From Holophagales bacterium UBA5704 (GTDB lineage: Bacteria; Acidobacteriota; Thermoanaerobaculia; Multivoradales; UBA5704): DNA of 64,000 bases. The notes beneath the pieces are model-generated. The model was not told where the DNA came from and did no database searches. It was given only the letters and a program-made list of their open reading frames with translations. Both the position numbers and the translations under genes were made by a program. This document shows, in pieces, positions 9,499-21,861 of this stretch (position 1 is the first letter of the stretch; every line of letters begins with the position of its first letter). The DNA lies in assembly GCA_002420005.1 (NCBI GenBank), contig DIHE01000094.1, forward strand, positions 108,033 to 172,032, given 5' to 3'.

Positions 9499-10839
9499 TC
9501 AGGCCGGCTTCCACCCCGCCAGCTCGCCCTCGATCTCCCGCAGCCAATCCACCGGCTCGCCCCGCGCCTCCCGCGCTTCGCGGATGAGCCGGAGGTTGCG
9601 GGCGGTGGTCTCCGGCTCCCAGATCTCGCGGACGCAGGCGAGGGAGTCGGCAAGGGCCGCAGCCGCTCTCGCCTCGTCCTGCCGCAGAACGGCCAGCTCG
9701 AGGCGCGTGGCGAAGTCCCAATAGCCGGGCGTTCCCGCCGCGATCTTGCGTTCGTTCGCGTAGTCCACCACCGGAAGGAGCCCTTCGCGCCGCGGGTCCG
9801 GCGGCTCGCGAAGCTCCATCAGGGTGACGGCGTTGACTCCGGGATAGGCGTCGCGCCAGTCGGTCTCGAAGCCTTTCAGATAGGCGGCGATCGCCTTGTC
9901 GAGGAAGCCGCGCGCCTGGATCTTCCGGTTCTCCTTCACCGCCCCTTCCCAGCGGTCTTTGTAGACGCGGCCCAGCAATCCGAAGGTCTCGCTGCTCGGG
10001 CCGCGCTCTTCGATCAGGTCCTGGAGAACCTTTTCCGCCTCGTCTCCGCGGCCGGCCCGGTTCAAGGCCAGGGCGAGCTGCTCGCGGACCAGAACGGTCA
10101 CCGCAAGCGGCTGCGGCAGGCGGCCGGCGAGGTCGATCATGTCCTGCCAAGCCTTCACCGAGCGATAGGAGAGGAACAGGTCGACCAGCACGCCCGCTTC
10201 CAGGCCGGCGAAATCTCCGAAGGTCCGCTCGACCTCGCGGAGAGCCTCCACCCCCTTCTTGCGCGCCCGGGCCAGATCCTCTTTCTTTTCCTGGGAGTAG
10301 CGGACGCGGTCGCGAAAGATGTCGGTGCGCTCGTGACCGAGGTCGGGATAGCCGTCGACGAGCTGGAACAGCGGGCTGTCGGTCGCCGGATCCCGCCGGC
10401 TGGCCTCACGGGCGAAACGCAGGCGCTCGCCGAGCGCCTCGCGGGTGGCCTCCACGCCGGCCGGGGTTCCCCCGGGGCTCAGTGTATACGGCAAGGCGCG
10501 GAGGGGACCGACATCGAAGGGGAGCTGCCCGCGGTCCTTGGCGAACAGGAGCACGGTGCTCCAGGGGCGCACGGCGTGGCGGATGCCCAGCTCGTAGAAG
10601 ACGTTGGCGTTGGCGGTCGTCAGGTCGGCGACGGCGAACTGGCAGAAGATCAACCGCTCGTACATCGGCTTGTGGATGATGCCGCCGGTCCTCTCCTCGT
10701 CCGCCCGGATCGGCTCCAGGTCCGCCGCCCGGATCGCCGGCTCGATGAGGTCCCGGTAGACGGCGTCGAAATCGATGACGTTTCCCGTGGCATCCTTCTT
10801 CTCGCCGAACGGCATCAGAACGAAACAGAGGTCTTTCAT
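9499..10839 (-). CDS. TIR-like/deoxyribosyltransferase-like N-domain with TRAFs-binding (TPR) domain
   Basis: About 446 aa. The ATG is preceded by GGAGGGACCGCCG; a longer in-frame start would overlap the divergent DUF2071 gene. Residues 1-120 match a nucleotide-binding fold seen in bacterial immunity-like proteins: CFVLMPFGEK, RADEERTGGIIHKPMYERL, FAVADLTTANANVFYELGIRHA. This resembles nucleoside 2-deoxyribosyltransferase/TIR-like sensors. The remainder (about 170-440) is helical, TPR-like and similar to the 'TRAFs-binding' domain first named in MAP3K proteins. In bacteria such proteins are thought to act in signalling or conflict, but the reaction here is unproven. The predicted catalytic Glu in VFYELGIRH is present. 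No partner effector is adjacent. Confidence 0.75.
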   Translation of the reverse strand: MKDLCFVLMPFGEKKDATGNVIDFDAVYRDLIEPAIRAADLEPIRADEERTGGIIHKPMYERLIFCQFAVADLTTANANVFYELGIRHAVRPWSTVLLFAKDRGQLPFDVGPLRALPYTLSPGGTPAGVEATREALGERLRFAREASRRDPATDSPLFQLVDGYPDLGHERTDIFRDRVRYSQEKKEDLARARKKGVEALREVERTFGDFAGLEAGVLVDLFLSYRSVKAWQDMIDLAGRLPQPLAVTVLVREQLALALNRAGRGDEAEKVLQDLIEERGPSSETFGLLGRVYKDRWEGAVKENRKIQARGFLDKAIAAYLKGFETDWRDAYPGVNAVTLMELREPPDPRREGLLPVVDYANERKIAAGTPGYWDFATRLELAVLRQDEARAAAALADSLACVREIWEPETTARNLRLIREAREARGEPVDWLREIEGELAGWKPA

Positions 10840-10921
10840 CGGCGGTCCCTCCGCGGGCTTCTCCCCCGCTGGTTTCCCCCATCCTACTACGCTAGGATCG
10901 GTTCTCACGGAGACACTCCAG

Positions 10922-11645
10922 ATGACCGAAACGGCCCCGATCTTTCTCACCGCCGCCTGGCGCCATCTCGTCATGCTCAACTACGAGGTCGATCCCAAGG
11001 TCCTGGCGCCGCGCGTGCCGGCGGGGACGGAGCTCGACCTGTGGCAGGGCCGGCACCTGGTCAGCCTGGTCGGGTTCCTGTTCCTCGACACCCGCGTGCT
11101 CGGCGTGCCGATCCCGTTCCACCGCGACTTCGAGGAGGTCAACCTCCGCTTCTACGTGCGGCACAAGGGGCCGGAGGGGTGGCGGCGCGGAGTGGTGTTC
11201 GTCAAGGAGATCGTGCCCCGCCGGGCCATCGCCTGGGTGGCGCGGACGATCTACAACGAGAACTACGTCGCCTTGCCGATGCGGCACGAGGTGGTCCTGC
11301 CGGGCGCCACGGGCGTGGGACGGGCGGAGTATGGCTGGCGCCTCGACGGGCGGGACTACTCCCTCGCGGCCCGCCTGCGGGGCGAGCCGGGCCTGCCTCC
11401 CATGGGCTCGGAGGAGGAGTTCATCACCGAGCACTATTGGGGCTATGCCGCGCAGCGCGACGGCTCGTCTCTCGAGTACCGGGTCGAGCACCCGCAGTGG
11501 GAGGTGTGGGCCACGGAGGAGGCGGCGTTCACCGGCGATGCGGGGGCTCTCTATGGCGCCGACTTCTCTCCGTTTCTCCAGGGTCCGCCGGCCTCCGCGT
11601 TCGTCGCCGTCGGCTCGCCGGTGGTGGTACGCAAGGGCGTCCGGA

Positions 11646-11659
<14 letters not shown>
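10922..11659 (+). CDS. DUF2071 (YqjF-like) protein
   Basis: About 245 aa. The start MTETAPIFLTAAWRHLVMLNYEVDPKVLAPRVPAGTELD, then LVSLVGFLFLDTRVLG and NLRFYVRH, are typical of DUF2071, a family distantly related to the acetoacetate decarboxylase fold. Its function is unknown; members often sit near stress or sigma-factor genes. The gene is divergent from the TRAFs-binding gene (82 bp between starts) and its last 14 bp overlap the convergent histidine kinase gene. Confidence 0.88.
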
Positions 11660-13972
<2,313 letters not shown>

Positions 13973-13976
<4 letters not shown>

Positions 13977-14518
13977 TCCAGCCTCCCTGCGCCGACGATC
14001 TCGGCGAGGTCGAGAAGCTGGGCGTCCAGCTTGAGCCGGGCCTGCGCCGCGGCGCGTGGATTGATCTCGAACCGCACGTTCCTCTCACGAAGAACGAAGT
14101 TGACCATGCCGCCCCGTGTTGCGAAGCCGGGCGACTCTCCCACCAGGAGGACCGGCGTCTCGCCGAGGGCCGTGAGGACCTTCGGCAGGCCCGCGGCTTC
14201 GGCGGCGGCCAGGAAGACCACCTGGCACCGCGGCAGCTCCTCCAGGTTCTTGACGCGCCGCACCACCGCCGTCCGGCCCTCCACCTGTTTGCCGGCCAGC
14301 GTCCGGTCGAGGACCTCACCGAACGGGTCGGCCCGGTAGACACAGAACACATGATGCCCCGGATCGCTCTGGAAAGCCTCGCGCGGCCACTCGACAAATT
14401 TGGTGAACTTGAAGAGGTAGGCGGCCTTGATGCTGTATTCCTCGGCGAAAGGTGCAGCCTCCCCCACACGTGGCAGGCCGAGCAGCGTCAGCAGCAAGAC
14501 GGCGAGAAGTCTCGGCAT
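13973..14518 (-). CDS. YfiR family periplasmic protein (DUF4154)
   Basis: About 181 aa with an N-terminal Sec signal (MPRLLAVLLLTLLGLPRVGEA). The mature part begins with the family hallmark YSIKAAYLFKFTKFVEWP and ends with a region matching DUF4154 (VGESPGFATRGGMVNFVLRERNVRFEINPRAA). In Pseudomonas YfiR is a periplasmic repressor of a membrane diguanylate cyclase. Here the gene lies between a TonB receptor and a hybrid kinase, an arrangement in which YfiR proteins probably modulate the kinase sensor domain. It starts 4 bp after the receptor stop and its own stop overlaps the kinase GTG. The start was chosen at the signal peptide; earlier in-frame sequence overlaps the receptor gene. Confidence 0.85.
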
Positions 14519-14522
14519 GGGC

Positions 14523-16526
14523 TCAGAACCGCCAGTGAATGGCGAGACCGGCGCTGCGCCGGACCTCGGAGACGACACCGGCGATCTGCGTCGAAGCGAC
14601 CTCCTGGTGCCGCTCCTCGAGCAGGTTGCGCCCCACGATCTCCAGCCCGAGACCCGGGCGCAGCTCCCTCTGGAGCCGCAGATCGACCCGCAGCCACGCC
14701 GGAGCCCCCTCCCGCACCAGTGGCTCCGCCCAGGACAACCCCAGGTCGGCCTCCCAGCCGGCCGCCGGGTTGCCCTGCAAGCGCAGCTGCCCCAGGTGGC
14801 GCGCGCTCGCTTCTTCCCAGGAGGTGAAGCTCCCGCTCAGCCGGGTCGAGAAATCGAGGTAGGAGTAGCCCAGGCTCCAGCGCCACCGCGCCGAGGGAGT
14901 CCAGGAAACCGCGGTCTCCACCCCGGTCGCCTGCGCGGTCCCGGCATTGCACACCTGCACCACCTGGAGCAGGTGAGGGATCGGGCCCGCCACGAAGACG
15001 GGCTCCTTGCCGCAAGCACCGAGCACGTGCTCATAGTCATTGTCAAAGACGGCGAGGTCGAGCGAGACCCTGGCTCCGGGCTGCACCCGGTAGCCGAGCT
15101 CCCAGGACACCATCTCTTCGGTGCCGAGATCCGCGGCGCCTTGGCCCACCAACCGCACCGGCAACCCGACCGGTGACGGCACCGTGGCGAGCCAGAGCTC
15201 CTCCAGCTCGGCCTCCAGCCGGCCGGGTGTGCGGACGCTGCGGGCGGCGGACGCCCAGAGGGTCTGGTCTCCCGGCAGCTGCATCTGCCACCGTGCCGAC
15301 GGCATCCAGCTCCAGCCGGAGAGGCCGTCGTGCTCCGCCCGGGCACCCAGGGTCAGGTGGGAGCGGCCGGCGGCGAGGGTGATCTGATCCTGGAGAAACA
15401 CGCTCCAGACGGTGAGGTCGCGCTCGGCCGGGTCCGCCGCGAGTTGCCCGGACAGTCCGTCCAGCCGATCGGCATGCCGGCGGACGTCGCCGCCCCAGAC
15501 CAGCTCCTGGTTTCGGCCCAGCGGCAGAAAGCTTTGATAGTCCAGGTCGAGGGTCCGGACGCGCAGGGAGGAGAGAAGCTCGTCCCGGTCGGCGCTCTCG
15601 TAGTAGGCCTGTAGCCTTTCGACGGCACCCGACGGCCGGGTGCGCGTCCAGCGCAGCAGAGAATATCCCCCGGCCAGCTCCGAGCTGGCATCGACGGCCG
15701 ACCCGAAAGGTGGGCTCAGGCTCGGCAGATGGGTGGTCTGGTCGGCTTTGCGGTGGCGAACACCGAGGTCGACCGCCAGCTCCCCGGTACCGAGCGGGCG
15801 GTCGAAACGAAAACCGCCGCGCGAGGACCGCCAGCTGTCATGAGCGGTCCCGCCTCCCCTGCGGGCCAGACCCTCCGTCTGCGTCGTCGCGCCCCAGGCC
15901 CGCCAAGCTCCACCGGCGCCGCCGCCTTCCGCCGCCACGGCCAGGCGCCGCTCGCCGCTCTCCACGGCGAGATCGAGCGAGCCGCCCCGCTCGCGCTCCG
16001 GAGCACGGGTCAAAATGTTGATCACCCCATTCACCGCATTGACACCCCAGAGCGCCCCGCCCGGGCCGCGCACGATCTCGATGCGCTCGATCTCGCTCAG
16101 AGGGATGTCCAGCTCTTCCCAGAACACCCCCGAAAACAGATGTGTATAGACGCTGCGGCCGTCGACCAGCACGAGGAGCTTGTTGGCGAACCGGCCGGCG
16201 AAGCCACGGGTCGACACGGCCCACTGGCTGCCGTTGATCTGCGCCACGTGCACCCCCGGAACCAGACGCAGCGCCTCCGGCAGGGTGCGCGCTCCCGACC
16301 GGCGCAGGTCCTCTCGGGTCAACACGAACACCGCGCCCGCCGCATCGAACAACCGCTCCTCCCGCCGGGACACCGAGGTCACCTGAAGCCCCATGAGCTC
16401 CTCCAGGCTGAGCTCGGTCAGATCCGGTTCCGCGGATGGCGTTCTCTGTCCACGCAGGCTGCCGCCCCAAAACAGGGAGAGAGCCAGGCCTGCAGCACAA
16501 CATCTCCAACCGATCGGTCGTCTCAT
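14523..16526 (-). CDS. TonB-dependent outer-membrane receptor
   Basis: About 667 aa with a signal peptide (hydrophobic stretch after MRRPIGWRC). A short SLEELMGLQVTSVSRREERL segment precedes the plug domain (about 50-170; TLPEALRLVPGVHVAQ, STRGFAGRFANKLLVLVDGRSVY, IEIVRGPGGALWGVNAVNGVINILT). The rest is a beta-barrel ending in aromatic IHWRF, as expected for an outer-membrane C-terminus. The family imports siderophores, cobalamin, copper chelates or sugars with TonB energy. The 'LEELM..VTSVS' N-terminus is common in receptors genetically linked to YfiR and sensor kinases. The ligand cannot be read from sequence. First gene of a three-gene operon. Confidence 0.92.
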   Translation of the reverse strand: MRRPIGWRCCAAGLALSLFWGGSLRGQRTPSAEPDLTELSLEELMGLQVTSVSRREERLFDAAGAVFVLTREDLRRSGARTLPEALRLVPGVHVAQINGSQWAVSTRGFAGRFANKLLVLVDGRSVYTHLFSGVFWEELDIPLSEIERIEIVRGPGGALWGVNAVNGVINILTRAPERERGGSLDLAVESGERRLAVAAEGGGAGGAWRAWGATTQTEGLARRGGGTAHDSWRSSRGGFRFDRPLGTGELAVDLGVRHRKADQTTHLPSLSPPFGSAVDASSELAGGYSLLRWTRTRPSGAVERLQAYYESADRDELLSSLRVRTLDLDYQSFLPLGRNQELVWGGDVRRHADRLDGLSGQLAADPAERDLTVWSVFLQDQITLAAGRSHLTLGARAEHDGLSGWSWMPSARWQMQLPGDQTLWASAARSVRTPGRLEAELEELWLATVPSPVGLPVRLVGQGAADLGTEEMVSWELGYRVQPGARVSLDLAVFDNDYEHVLGACGKEPVFVAGPIPHLLQVVQVCNAGTAQATGVETAVSWTPSARWRWSLGYSYLDFSTRLSGSFTSWEEASARHLGQLRLQGNPAAGWEADLGLSWAEPLVREGAPAWLRVDLRLQRELRPGLGLEIVGRNLLEERHQEVASTQIAGVVSEVRRSAGLAIHWRF

Positions 16527-16642
16527 GGACGGAAAGGATAGAGGAAAACGCCTTACGCGGGGGATTACGCACATGGACCCGCAATCACTTCAAGGCCGCA
16601 ACATTTCGGCCGGAAAGCGGATCTTGTAGACTGCTTCGCACC

Positions 16643-19600
16643 ATGACCTTGCGCTCCTGGACCGCCTGTCTCGCCGTCTTCCTGGTGGCCGCCGCCGCGG
16701 CTGCTTCCCCCGTGGCTCCCGAGGACTATGCGGCATTGCGCTGGCGGCTCGTCGGCCCGCTGCGCGCCGGCTGGGCGACGTGCGCGGCCGGGATGCCCGG
16801 GAGGCCGGAGACTTTCTTTTTCGGCGCCGCCAACGGCGGCGTGTGGAAAACCACCGACGCCGGCCGCACCTGGAGCCCGCTGTTCCAGCACGAGGCCACC
16901 GCTTCGATCGGCGCGCTGGCGACGACTCCGGCCCAACCGCAGACCCTCTGGGTGGGCACCGGCCAGGTCACCTCCCGCTGGGACGGCGCCTCCGGCAACG
17001 GGGTCTACCGCTCCCTCGACGGCGGCGCCACCTGGGAACCCCGAGGGCTGGCCGAGACGCGACACATCGGGCGCATCTGGATCGATCCGCGCAACCCGGA
17101 CGTGGTGCTCGTCGCCGCCCAGGGACACGTATTCGGGCCGCATGCCGAGCGTGGAGTCTTCCGGACCACCGACGCAGGAGCGAGCTGGCAGAAAGTACTG
17201 TTCGTCGACGACCGCACCGGTGCAGTGGACCTGGGCGCCGACCCGTCTACGCCGGACACGGTCTTTGCGGCGTTCTGGGAGGCCCGTGAACGGCCGTGGC
17301 TCTCCTACTTCCAGCCCAGCGTCGGACCCGGCAGCGGCCTCTTCAAATCGACCGACGGCGGCGCGACCTGGGCGCGGATCACCGGCGCCGGCTGGCCGGC
17401 CGGCCCGCTCGGGCGCATCGGCGTCGCGGTGGCTCCGGGAAGCGGTGGACGGCGGGTCTATGCTTCGGTGGACGGCGGCGACGCACCCGGCCTCTACCGC
17501 TCGGACGACGCCGGCGCGACGTGGCGGCGGGTCAATGGCTCGCGGAGCCTGGCCGGGGCCTACTTCGCCCGCCTCACCCCCGATCCAAAGAATCCCGACG
17601 TCGTGTGGGCCATGGGGCAGTCGCTGCGCCGCTCGACGGATGGCGGCACGACGTTCACCGAGGTCCGCGGCTCGCCCGGCGGCGACGACTATCACTTCCT
17701 CTGGATCGATCCGGAGCGCCCGGAACGGATGATCGCCGCCTCCGACCAGGGGACCGTGGTGACGGTCAACGGCGGCACCAGCTGGAGCTCCTGGTACAAC
17801 CAGCCGACCGGCCAGTTCTACCATCTGGCGACCGACGACCGTTTCCCGTACCGGATCTACAGTGGCCAGCAGGACAACGGCACGGCGGCGGTGGCGAGCC
17901 GCAGCGACTACGGACAGCTCACCTTTCGCGACTGGCATCCGGTGGGAGGCGATGAGCGCGACTACGACATCCCGTTCCCGGGCGATCCGAACATCGTGTT
18001 CGGCACCGGCCTCGGCGGTCGCCTGTCACGCTGGGACGCCCGCACCGGGCAGGTGCGCAACGTGGCACCGTGGCCGGTGTCGAGCTACGGCAGGCGCCCG
18101 GGAACCGTGCGCCATCGCACCTCCTGGATCACCCCGCTGGCGATCTCGGCGGTGCCTCCGCATGCCCTCTACCTCGGGACCCAGGTGCTCTTCCGCTCCA
18201 CCGACCAGGGCCAGAGCTGGGAGACGGTCAGCCCGGACTTGACCGGTGCCGTACCGGGCCTGCCCGGCTGCACCGATGCCGAAATTCCGGACCACCGCAC
18301 GCGGGCCTGCGGCTACGGAACGATCGCGACCATCGCTCCTTCGCCGCGCGCCGAGGACGTGGTGTGGGTGGGGACGGACAGCGGACGCATCCAGCGCACC
18401 GCCGATGGTGGCAAGACCTGGCAGGACGTGACGCCGAGCGGCCTCACCGACTGGAGCCGCATCGCCCAGATCGACGCCTCGCCGCACGACGCCGGCACCG
18501 CCTACGCCGCGGTGGACCGCCACCGCCTCGACGACCTGCGGCCCTACGTCTACGTCACCCACGACGCGGGGAAGACGTGGCGCCTGGCGACCGCGGGCCT
18601 GCCGGCGGACGGCTGGGTGGCCGTGGTGCGCCAGGACCCGGTGCGCGCCGACCTGCTCTACGCAGGCACCAGCCGCGGCGCCTGGGTCTCGTTCGACGAC
18701 GGCGCGAGCTGGCAGCCGCTGCAGCTCAACCTGCCGACGACCGGCGTCAACGACCTCACCGTCCACGGTGCCGACCTGATCGCGGCGACCCACGGGCGGG
18801 CGCTCTGGGTGCTCGACGACGTCACTCCCCTCCGGCATCTGGCGGTGGGCGGCACGGCGCCGCGGCTCCTGCCGCCGGCCCCGGCCTGGCGCCTCTCCGC
18901 CAACCAGAACAAGGACACCCCGCTCCCCCTCGACGAGCCGCGCACCGAGAACCCGCCGGCCGGAGCCATCCTCGACTATCTGCTGCCCGCTGAGATCGCC
19001 GGGCCGGTGGTGCTGGAGATCGCCGACACCCAAGGGCGGGTCCTGCGCAGCTTCCGTAGTGACGTCACCCCCGAGGCGCCGGAAGCTTCGAAGTACTTCG
19101 CCGACGCCTGGCTCACCCGCCTCGCGCCTCTGCCGGCCCGACCGGGGCACAACCGCTTCGTCTGGGACCTGCGCGAGCCGCGCCCCACGGGCGCCGACGC
19201 CGAGTTCTCCATCGCCGCCCTGCCCGGCTCGACGCCGATCCTGCCCCAAGGCCTCCTCGCCCCTCCGGGGACCTACGAGGTCCGCTTGACGGTGGCGGGC
19301 CGGACCCTCACGCAACCGCTCACCCTCGCCATGGACCCGCGATCCCCCGCCACCGCCGCAGACCTGGCGGCGCAGCGCGCCCTCTATGCCGAGATCTCCG
19401 AGGCCCTGGAGCGCACCGCGGCGGCGCGCCGGGAAGTGGATACAGCAGCCCTGCGCTTGCAAAGCCTCCCGCAGGATCTCGCCGCCCGCGTCGAGCGTTT
19501 CCGCAGCGGCTCGGGGGACGAGAACCTCACGACCCTGGCCGACGTTCTGACCGCGCAGGCCACCGACCTGGAGGGCTGCGACTGCCCACCCACCGCGCCG

Positions 19601-19690
19601 CAGCGCGAGGTCGTTGCGCTCTACCGCCGCCAGCTCGACGCAGCGCTCGCCTCATGGCGGGCACTCGCGGATACACTACCCCGGCCATGA
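16643..19690 (+). CDS. Large secreted Asp-box (BNR / VPS10-like) beta-propeller protein
   Basis: About 1015 aa with a signal peptide (MTLRSWTACLAVFLVAAAAAA). At least ten Asp-box motifs (S/T-x-D-x-G-x-T-W forms such as TTDAGRTW, SLDGGATW, STDGGATW, TADGGKTW, THDAGKTW) cover residues 40-700, as in sortilin/VPS10 and sialidase-type propellers. A C-terminal beta-sandwich (about 780-900) and a short helical end follow. Proteins of this type are often annotated as glycosyl hydrolases, but no catalytic sialidase residues can be assigned, so binding or surface roles are equally possible. The stop overlaps the S46 peptidase start (ATGA), which suggests that both act together on extracytoplasmic protein or glycoprotein. 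Confidence 0.85.
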   Translation: MTLRSWTACLAVFLVAAAAAASPVAPEDYAALRWRLVGPLRAGWATCAAGMPGRPETFFFGAANGGVWKTTDAGRTWSPLFQHEATASIGALATTPAQPQTLWVGTGQVTSRWDGASGNGVYRSLDGGATWEPRGLAETRHIGRIWIDPRNPDVVLVAAQGHVFGPHAERGVFRTTDAGASWQKVLFVDDRTGAVDLGADPSTPDTVFAAFWEARERPWLSYFQPSVGPGSGLFKSTDGGATWARITGAGWPAGPLGRIGVAVAPGSGGRRVYASVDGGDAPGLYRSDDAGATWRRVNGSRSLAGAYFARLTPDPKNPDVVWAMGQSLRRSTDGGTTFTEVRGSPGGDDYHFLWIDPERPERMIAASDQGTVVTVNGGTSWSSWYNQPTGQFYHLATDDRFPYRIYSGQQDNGTAAVASRSDYGQLTFRDWHPVGGDERDYDIPFPGDPNIVFGTGLGGRLSRWDARTGQVRNVAPWPVSSYGRRPGTVRHRTSWITPLAISAVPPHALYLGTQVLFRSTDQGQSWETVSPDLTGAVPGLPGCTDAEIPDHRTRACGYGTIATIAPSPRAEDVVWVGTDSGRIQRTADGGKTWQDVTPSGLTDWSRIAQIDASPHDAGTAYAAVDRHRLDDLRPYVYVTHDAGKTWRLATAGLPADGWVAVVRQDPVRADLLYAGTSRGAWVSFDDGASWQPLQLNLPTTGVNDLTVHGADLIAATHGRALWVLDDVTPLRHLAVGGTAPRLLPPAPAWRLSANQNKDTPLPLDEPRTENPPAGAILDYLLPAEIAGPVVLEIADTQGRVLRSFRSDVTPEAPEASKYFADAWLTRLAPLPARPGHNRFVWDLREPRPTGADAEFSIAALPGSTPILPQGLLAPPGTYEVRLTVAGRTLTQPLTLAMDPRSPATAADLAAQRALYAEISEALERTAAARREVDTAALRLQSLPQDLAARVERFRSGSGDENLTTLADVLTAQATDLEGCDCPPTAPQREVVALYRRQLDAALASWRALADTLPRP

Positions 19691-21834
19691 AGAAGACCAG
19701 CCGACCGCTCATCGCCGCTCTGCTCTGTGCGCTCGCCGCCGGGGAGGCCCACGCCGTGGATGGAAAATGGACACCCCAGCAGATCCTCGACATCGATCCC
19801 CAGGAGCTGCGCCGGCTCGGGCTGGAGATCCCGCCCGAGGCGCTGTGGAGCCGGGACGGCGCCGGCCTCCTCGCCGCCGCCGTCCGGGTCGGAGGCGGCT
19901 GCTCCGGCGGCTTCCTCACCGCCGAGGGGCTCGTCATCACCAACCACCACTGCGCGTTCGACATCCTGCAGCAGCACTCGACGCCGGAGCGCAACCTGAT
20001 CGAGAAGGGCTTCCTCGCCGCCACCCGGGCCGAGGAGCTGCCGGGCAAGGGCACGAAGATCACCCTCCCGCACAAGAGCACGGACGTCACCGCCGAGGTG
20101 GAGGCCGCCGTCCCCGCCGGAGCCGATGACCTGGCGCGCCACCAGGCCATCGAGCGCAAGAAGAAGGAGCTGGTCGCCGCCTGCGAGGCCCAACCGAACC
20201 GGCGCTGCCAGGTGGAGGCGTTCGACGGCGGCGTCAGCTACCGGCTCCTCGAAGGCATCGAGTACGCGGACGTGCGCCTGGTCTTCGCGCCTCCGCGCTC
20301 GATCGGCGAATACGGCGGAGAGATCGACAACTGGAGCTGGCCCCGCCACACCGGCGACTTCGCGCTGCTCCGCGTCTGGTCGGCGGCCGACGGCTCCCCG
20401 GCTCCGGAGGGACAAGGGAGCAGGGCCTACAAGCCCCCCCACTTCTTCCCCGTCGCGAAGCAGGGTGTCGCGCCGGGCAGCTTCGTGCTGATCGCGGGCT
20501 ACCCCGGCATCACCTACCGCGCGCTCACCGCGGCGGAGATGCGCGAGCGCGCCGAGCAGTGGTTCCCGCGCCGCGCCGCGCTCCTGCGCAGCTGGATGGA
20601 CCTGATGGAGGCCGCCTCGGAGCAGTCCGAAGCGGCGCGCATCGCCCTCGCCGACCGGCTGAAGTCGATGGCCAACCGGGAGAAGAACTCGCGCGGCCAG
20701 GTCGAGGGGCTGCGCCGCGGCAAGATCCTGGAGAAGAAGGAAGCCGCCGAGCAGGAGATCCTCGCGTGGGCCGCCGCCCGGCCCGAGCAGGCTGCGGCGG
20801 TCACCGCCCGCAACGAGCTGGCGGCGATGGTGGCCGAGCAGCTTCGCACCTGGGACCGCGACTTTCTGCTCGACCAGGTCAAGGGAGGCCCCAAGCCTCT
20901 GGAGCTGGCCCTGACGCTGGTCCGCCGGGCGGCCGAGAAGGTCAAGCCGGATCTGGAGCGCGAAGCGGACTACATGGACCGCGAGCAGGACCGGCTGCGC
21001 GAGCGCCTCCGCCGCGACCAGAAGCGCATGCACCTGCCCACCGAGGAGGCCCTCCTCGCCGACGTCCTGCGCCGCGCGGCAGCCCTGCCGGCCGGGACCC
21101 GCATCGCCGCCTTCGACGCCCTCGCGGGCACCGGCGGCAACGCCACCACCATCCTCGCCGGCACCCGGGTGACCGACCCGGCGGAGCGCGACAAGATGTT
21201 CGACGAGAGCACCGGGCAGCTCGCCGCCCGCCGCGATCCGCTGCTCGACCTGGCGCTGGCGCTCGACCGCGACCTGCAAGAGAGGAAGGAGCGGGAGGAC
21301 CGGATGAAGGGCACCATCTCCCGCCTGCGCCCCGTCTGGCGCCGCGCGGTGATCGCCCACGCCGGGAAACCGGTGGCGCCGGACGCCAACGGCACCCTGC
21401 GCGTCAGCCTGGCCACGGTCCAGGGGTACCACCCGCGCGACGCGGTGACCCTGGAACCCCAGACCACCGTCGCCGGCCTGGCCGAGAAGAACACAGGCCG
21501 GGACCCGTTCGACGCCCCCGCCGCGATCCTCGCCGCCGCCCCCAAGGCTCCGGCAAGCCCCTGGGCCGATCCGCGGCTCCAGGACGTCCCGGTCGCCTTC
21601 CTCGCCGACGGCGACACCACCGGCGGCAGCTCGGGGAGCCCGGTCTTGAACGCCCGGGGCGAGCTGGTCGGGGTCAACTTCGACCGCGTCTGGGAAAACG
21701 TGGCGGGCGACTTCGGCTTCAACCCCGACATCTCCAGGAACGTCACCGCGGACGCCCGCTATCTCTTGTGGCTGCTGGAGACCCTGCACGGGGAGGCGGC
21801 GGGGCCGCTGTTGCGGGAGATGGGGGTGCGGTAG
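19687..21834 (+). CDS. S46 family dipeptidyl-peptidase (DPP11-type specificity residue)
   Basis: About 715 aa with a signal peptide (after MKKTS). S46 enzymes are periplasmic or outer-membrane-associated serine exopeptidases that release dipeptides from N-termini. Visible catalytic features are the TNHHC motif (His87/His88), the Asp in the DNWSWPRHTGDF segment (Asp214 or Asp224), and nucleophile Ser649 in GGSSGSP. The residue 18 positions after the nucleophile is Arg667 (VNFDRVW). In Porphyromonas DPP11 the equivalent Ser655/Arg673 pair selects Asp/Glu at P1, whereas DPP7 has Gly. The sequence therefore predicts cleavage after acidic residues. It is translationally coupled to the upstream Asp-box protein gene. 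Confidence 0.92.
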   Translation: MKKTSRPLIAALLCALAAGEAHAVDGKWTPQQILDIDPQELRRLGLEIPPEALWSRDGAGLLAAAVRVGGGCSGGFLTAEGLVITNHHCAFDILQQHSTPERNLIEKGFLAATRAEELPGKGTKITLPHKSTDVTAEVEAAVPAGADDLARHQAIERKKKELVAACEAQPNRRCQVEAFDGGVSYRLLEGIEYADVRLVFAPPRSIGEYGGEIDNWSWPRHTGDFALLRVWSAADGSPAPEGQGSRAYKPPHFFPVAKQGVAPGSFVLIAGYPGITYRALTAAEMRERAEQWFPRRAALLRSWMDLMEAASEQSEAARIALADRLKSMANREKNSRGQVEGLRRGKILEKKEAAEQEILAWAAARPEQAAAVTARNELAAMVAEQLRTWDRDFLLDQVKGGPKPLELALTLVRRAAEKVKPDLEREADYMDREQDRLRERLRRDQKRMHLPTEEALLADVLRRAAALPAGTRIAAFDALAGTGGNATTILAGTRVTDPAERDKMFDESTGQLAARRDPLLDLALALDRDLQERKEREDRMKGTISRLRPVWRRAVIAHAGKPVAPDANGTLRVSLATVQGYHPRDAVTLEPQTTVAGLAEKNTGRDPFDAPAAILAAAPKAPASPWADPRLQDVPVAFLADGDTTGGSSGSPVLNARGELVGVNFDRVWENVAGDFGFNPDISRNVTADARYLLWLLETLHGEAAGPLLREMGVR

Positions 21835-21861
21835 GGAGAGGAGGCGGGCGGCGTTGAAGCA

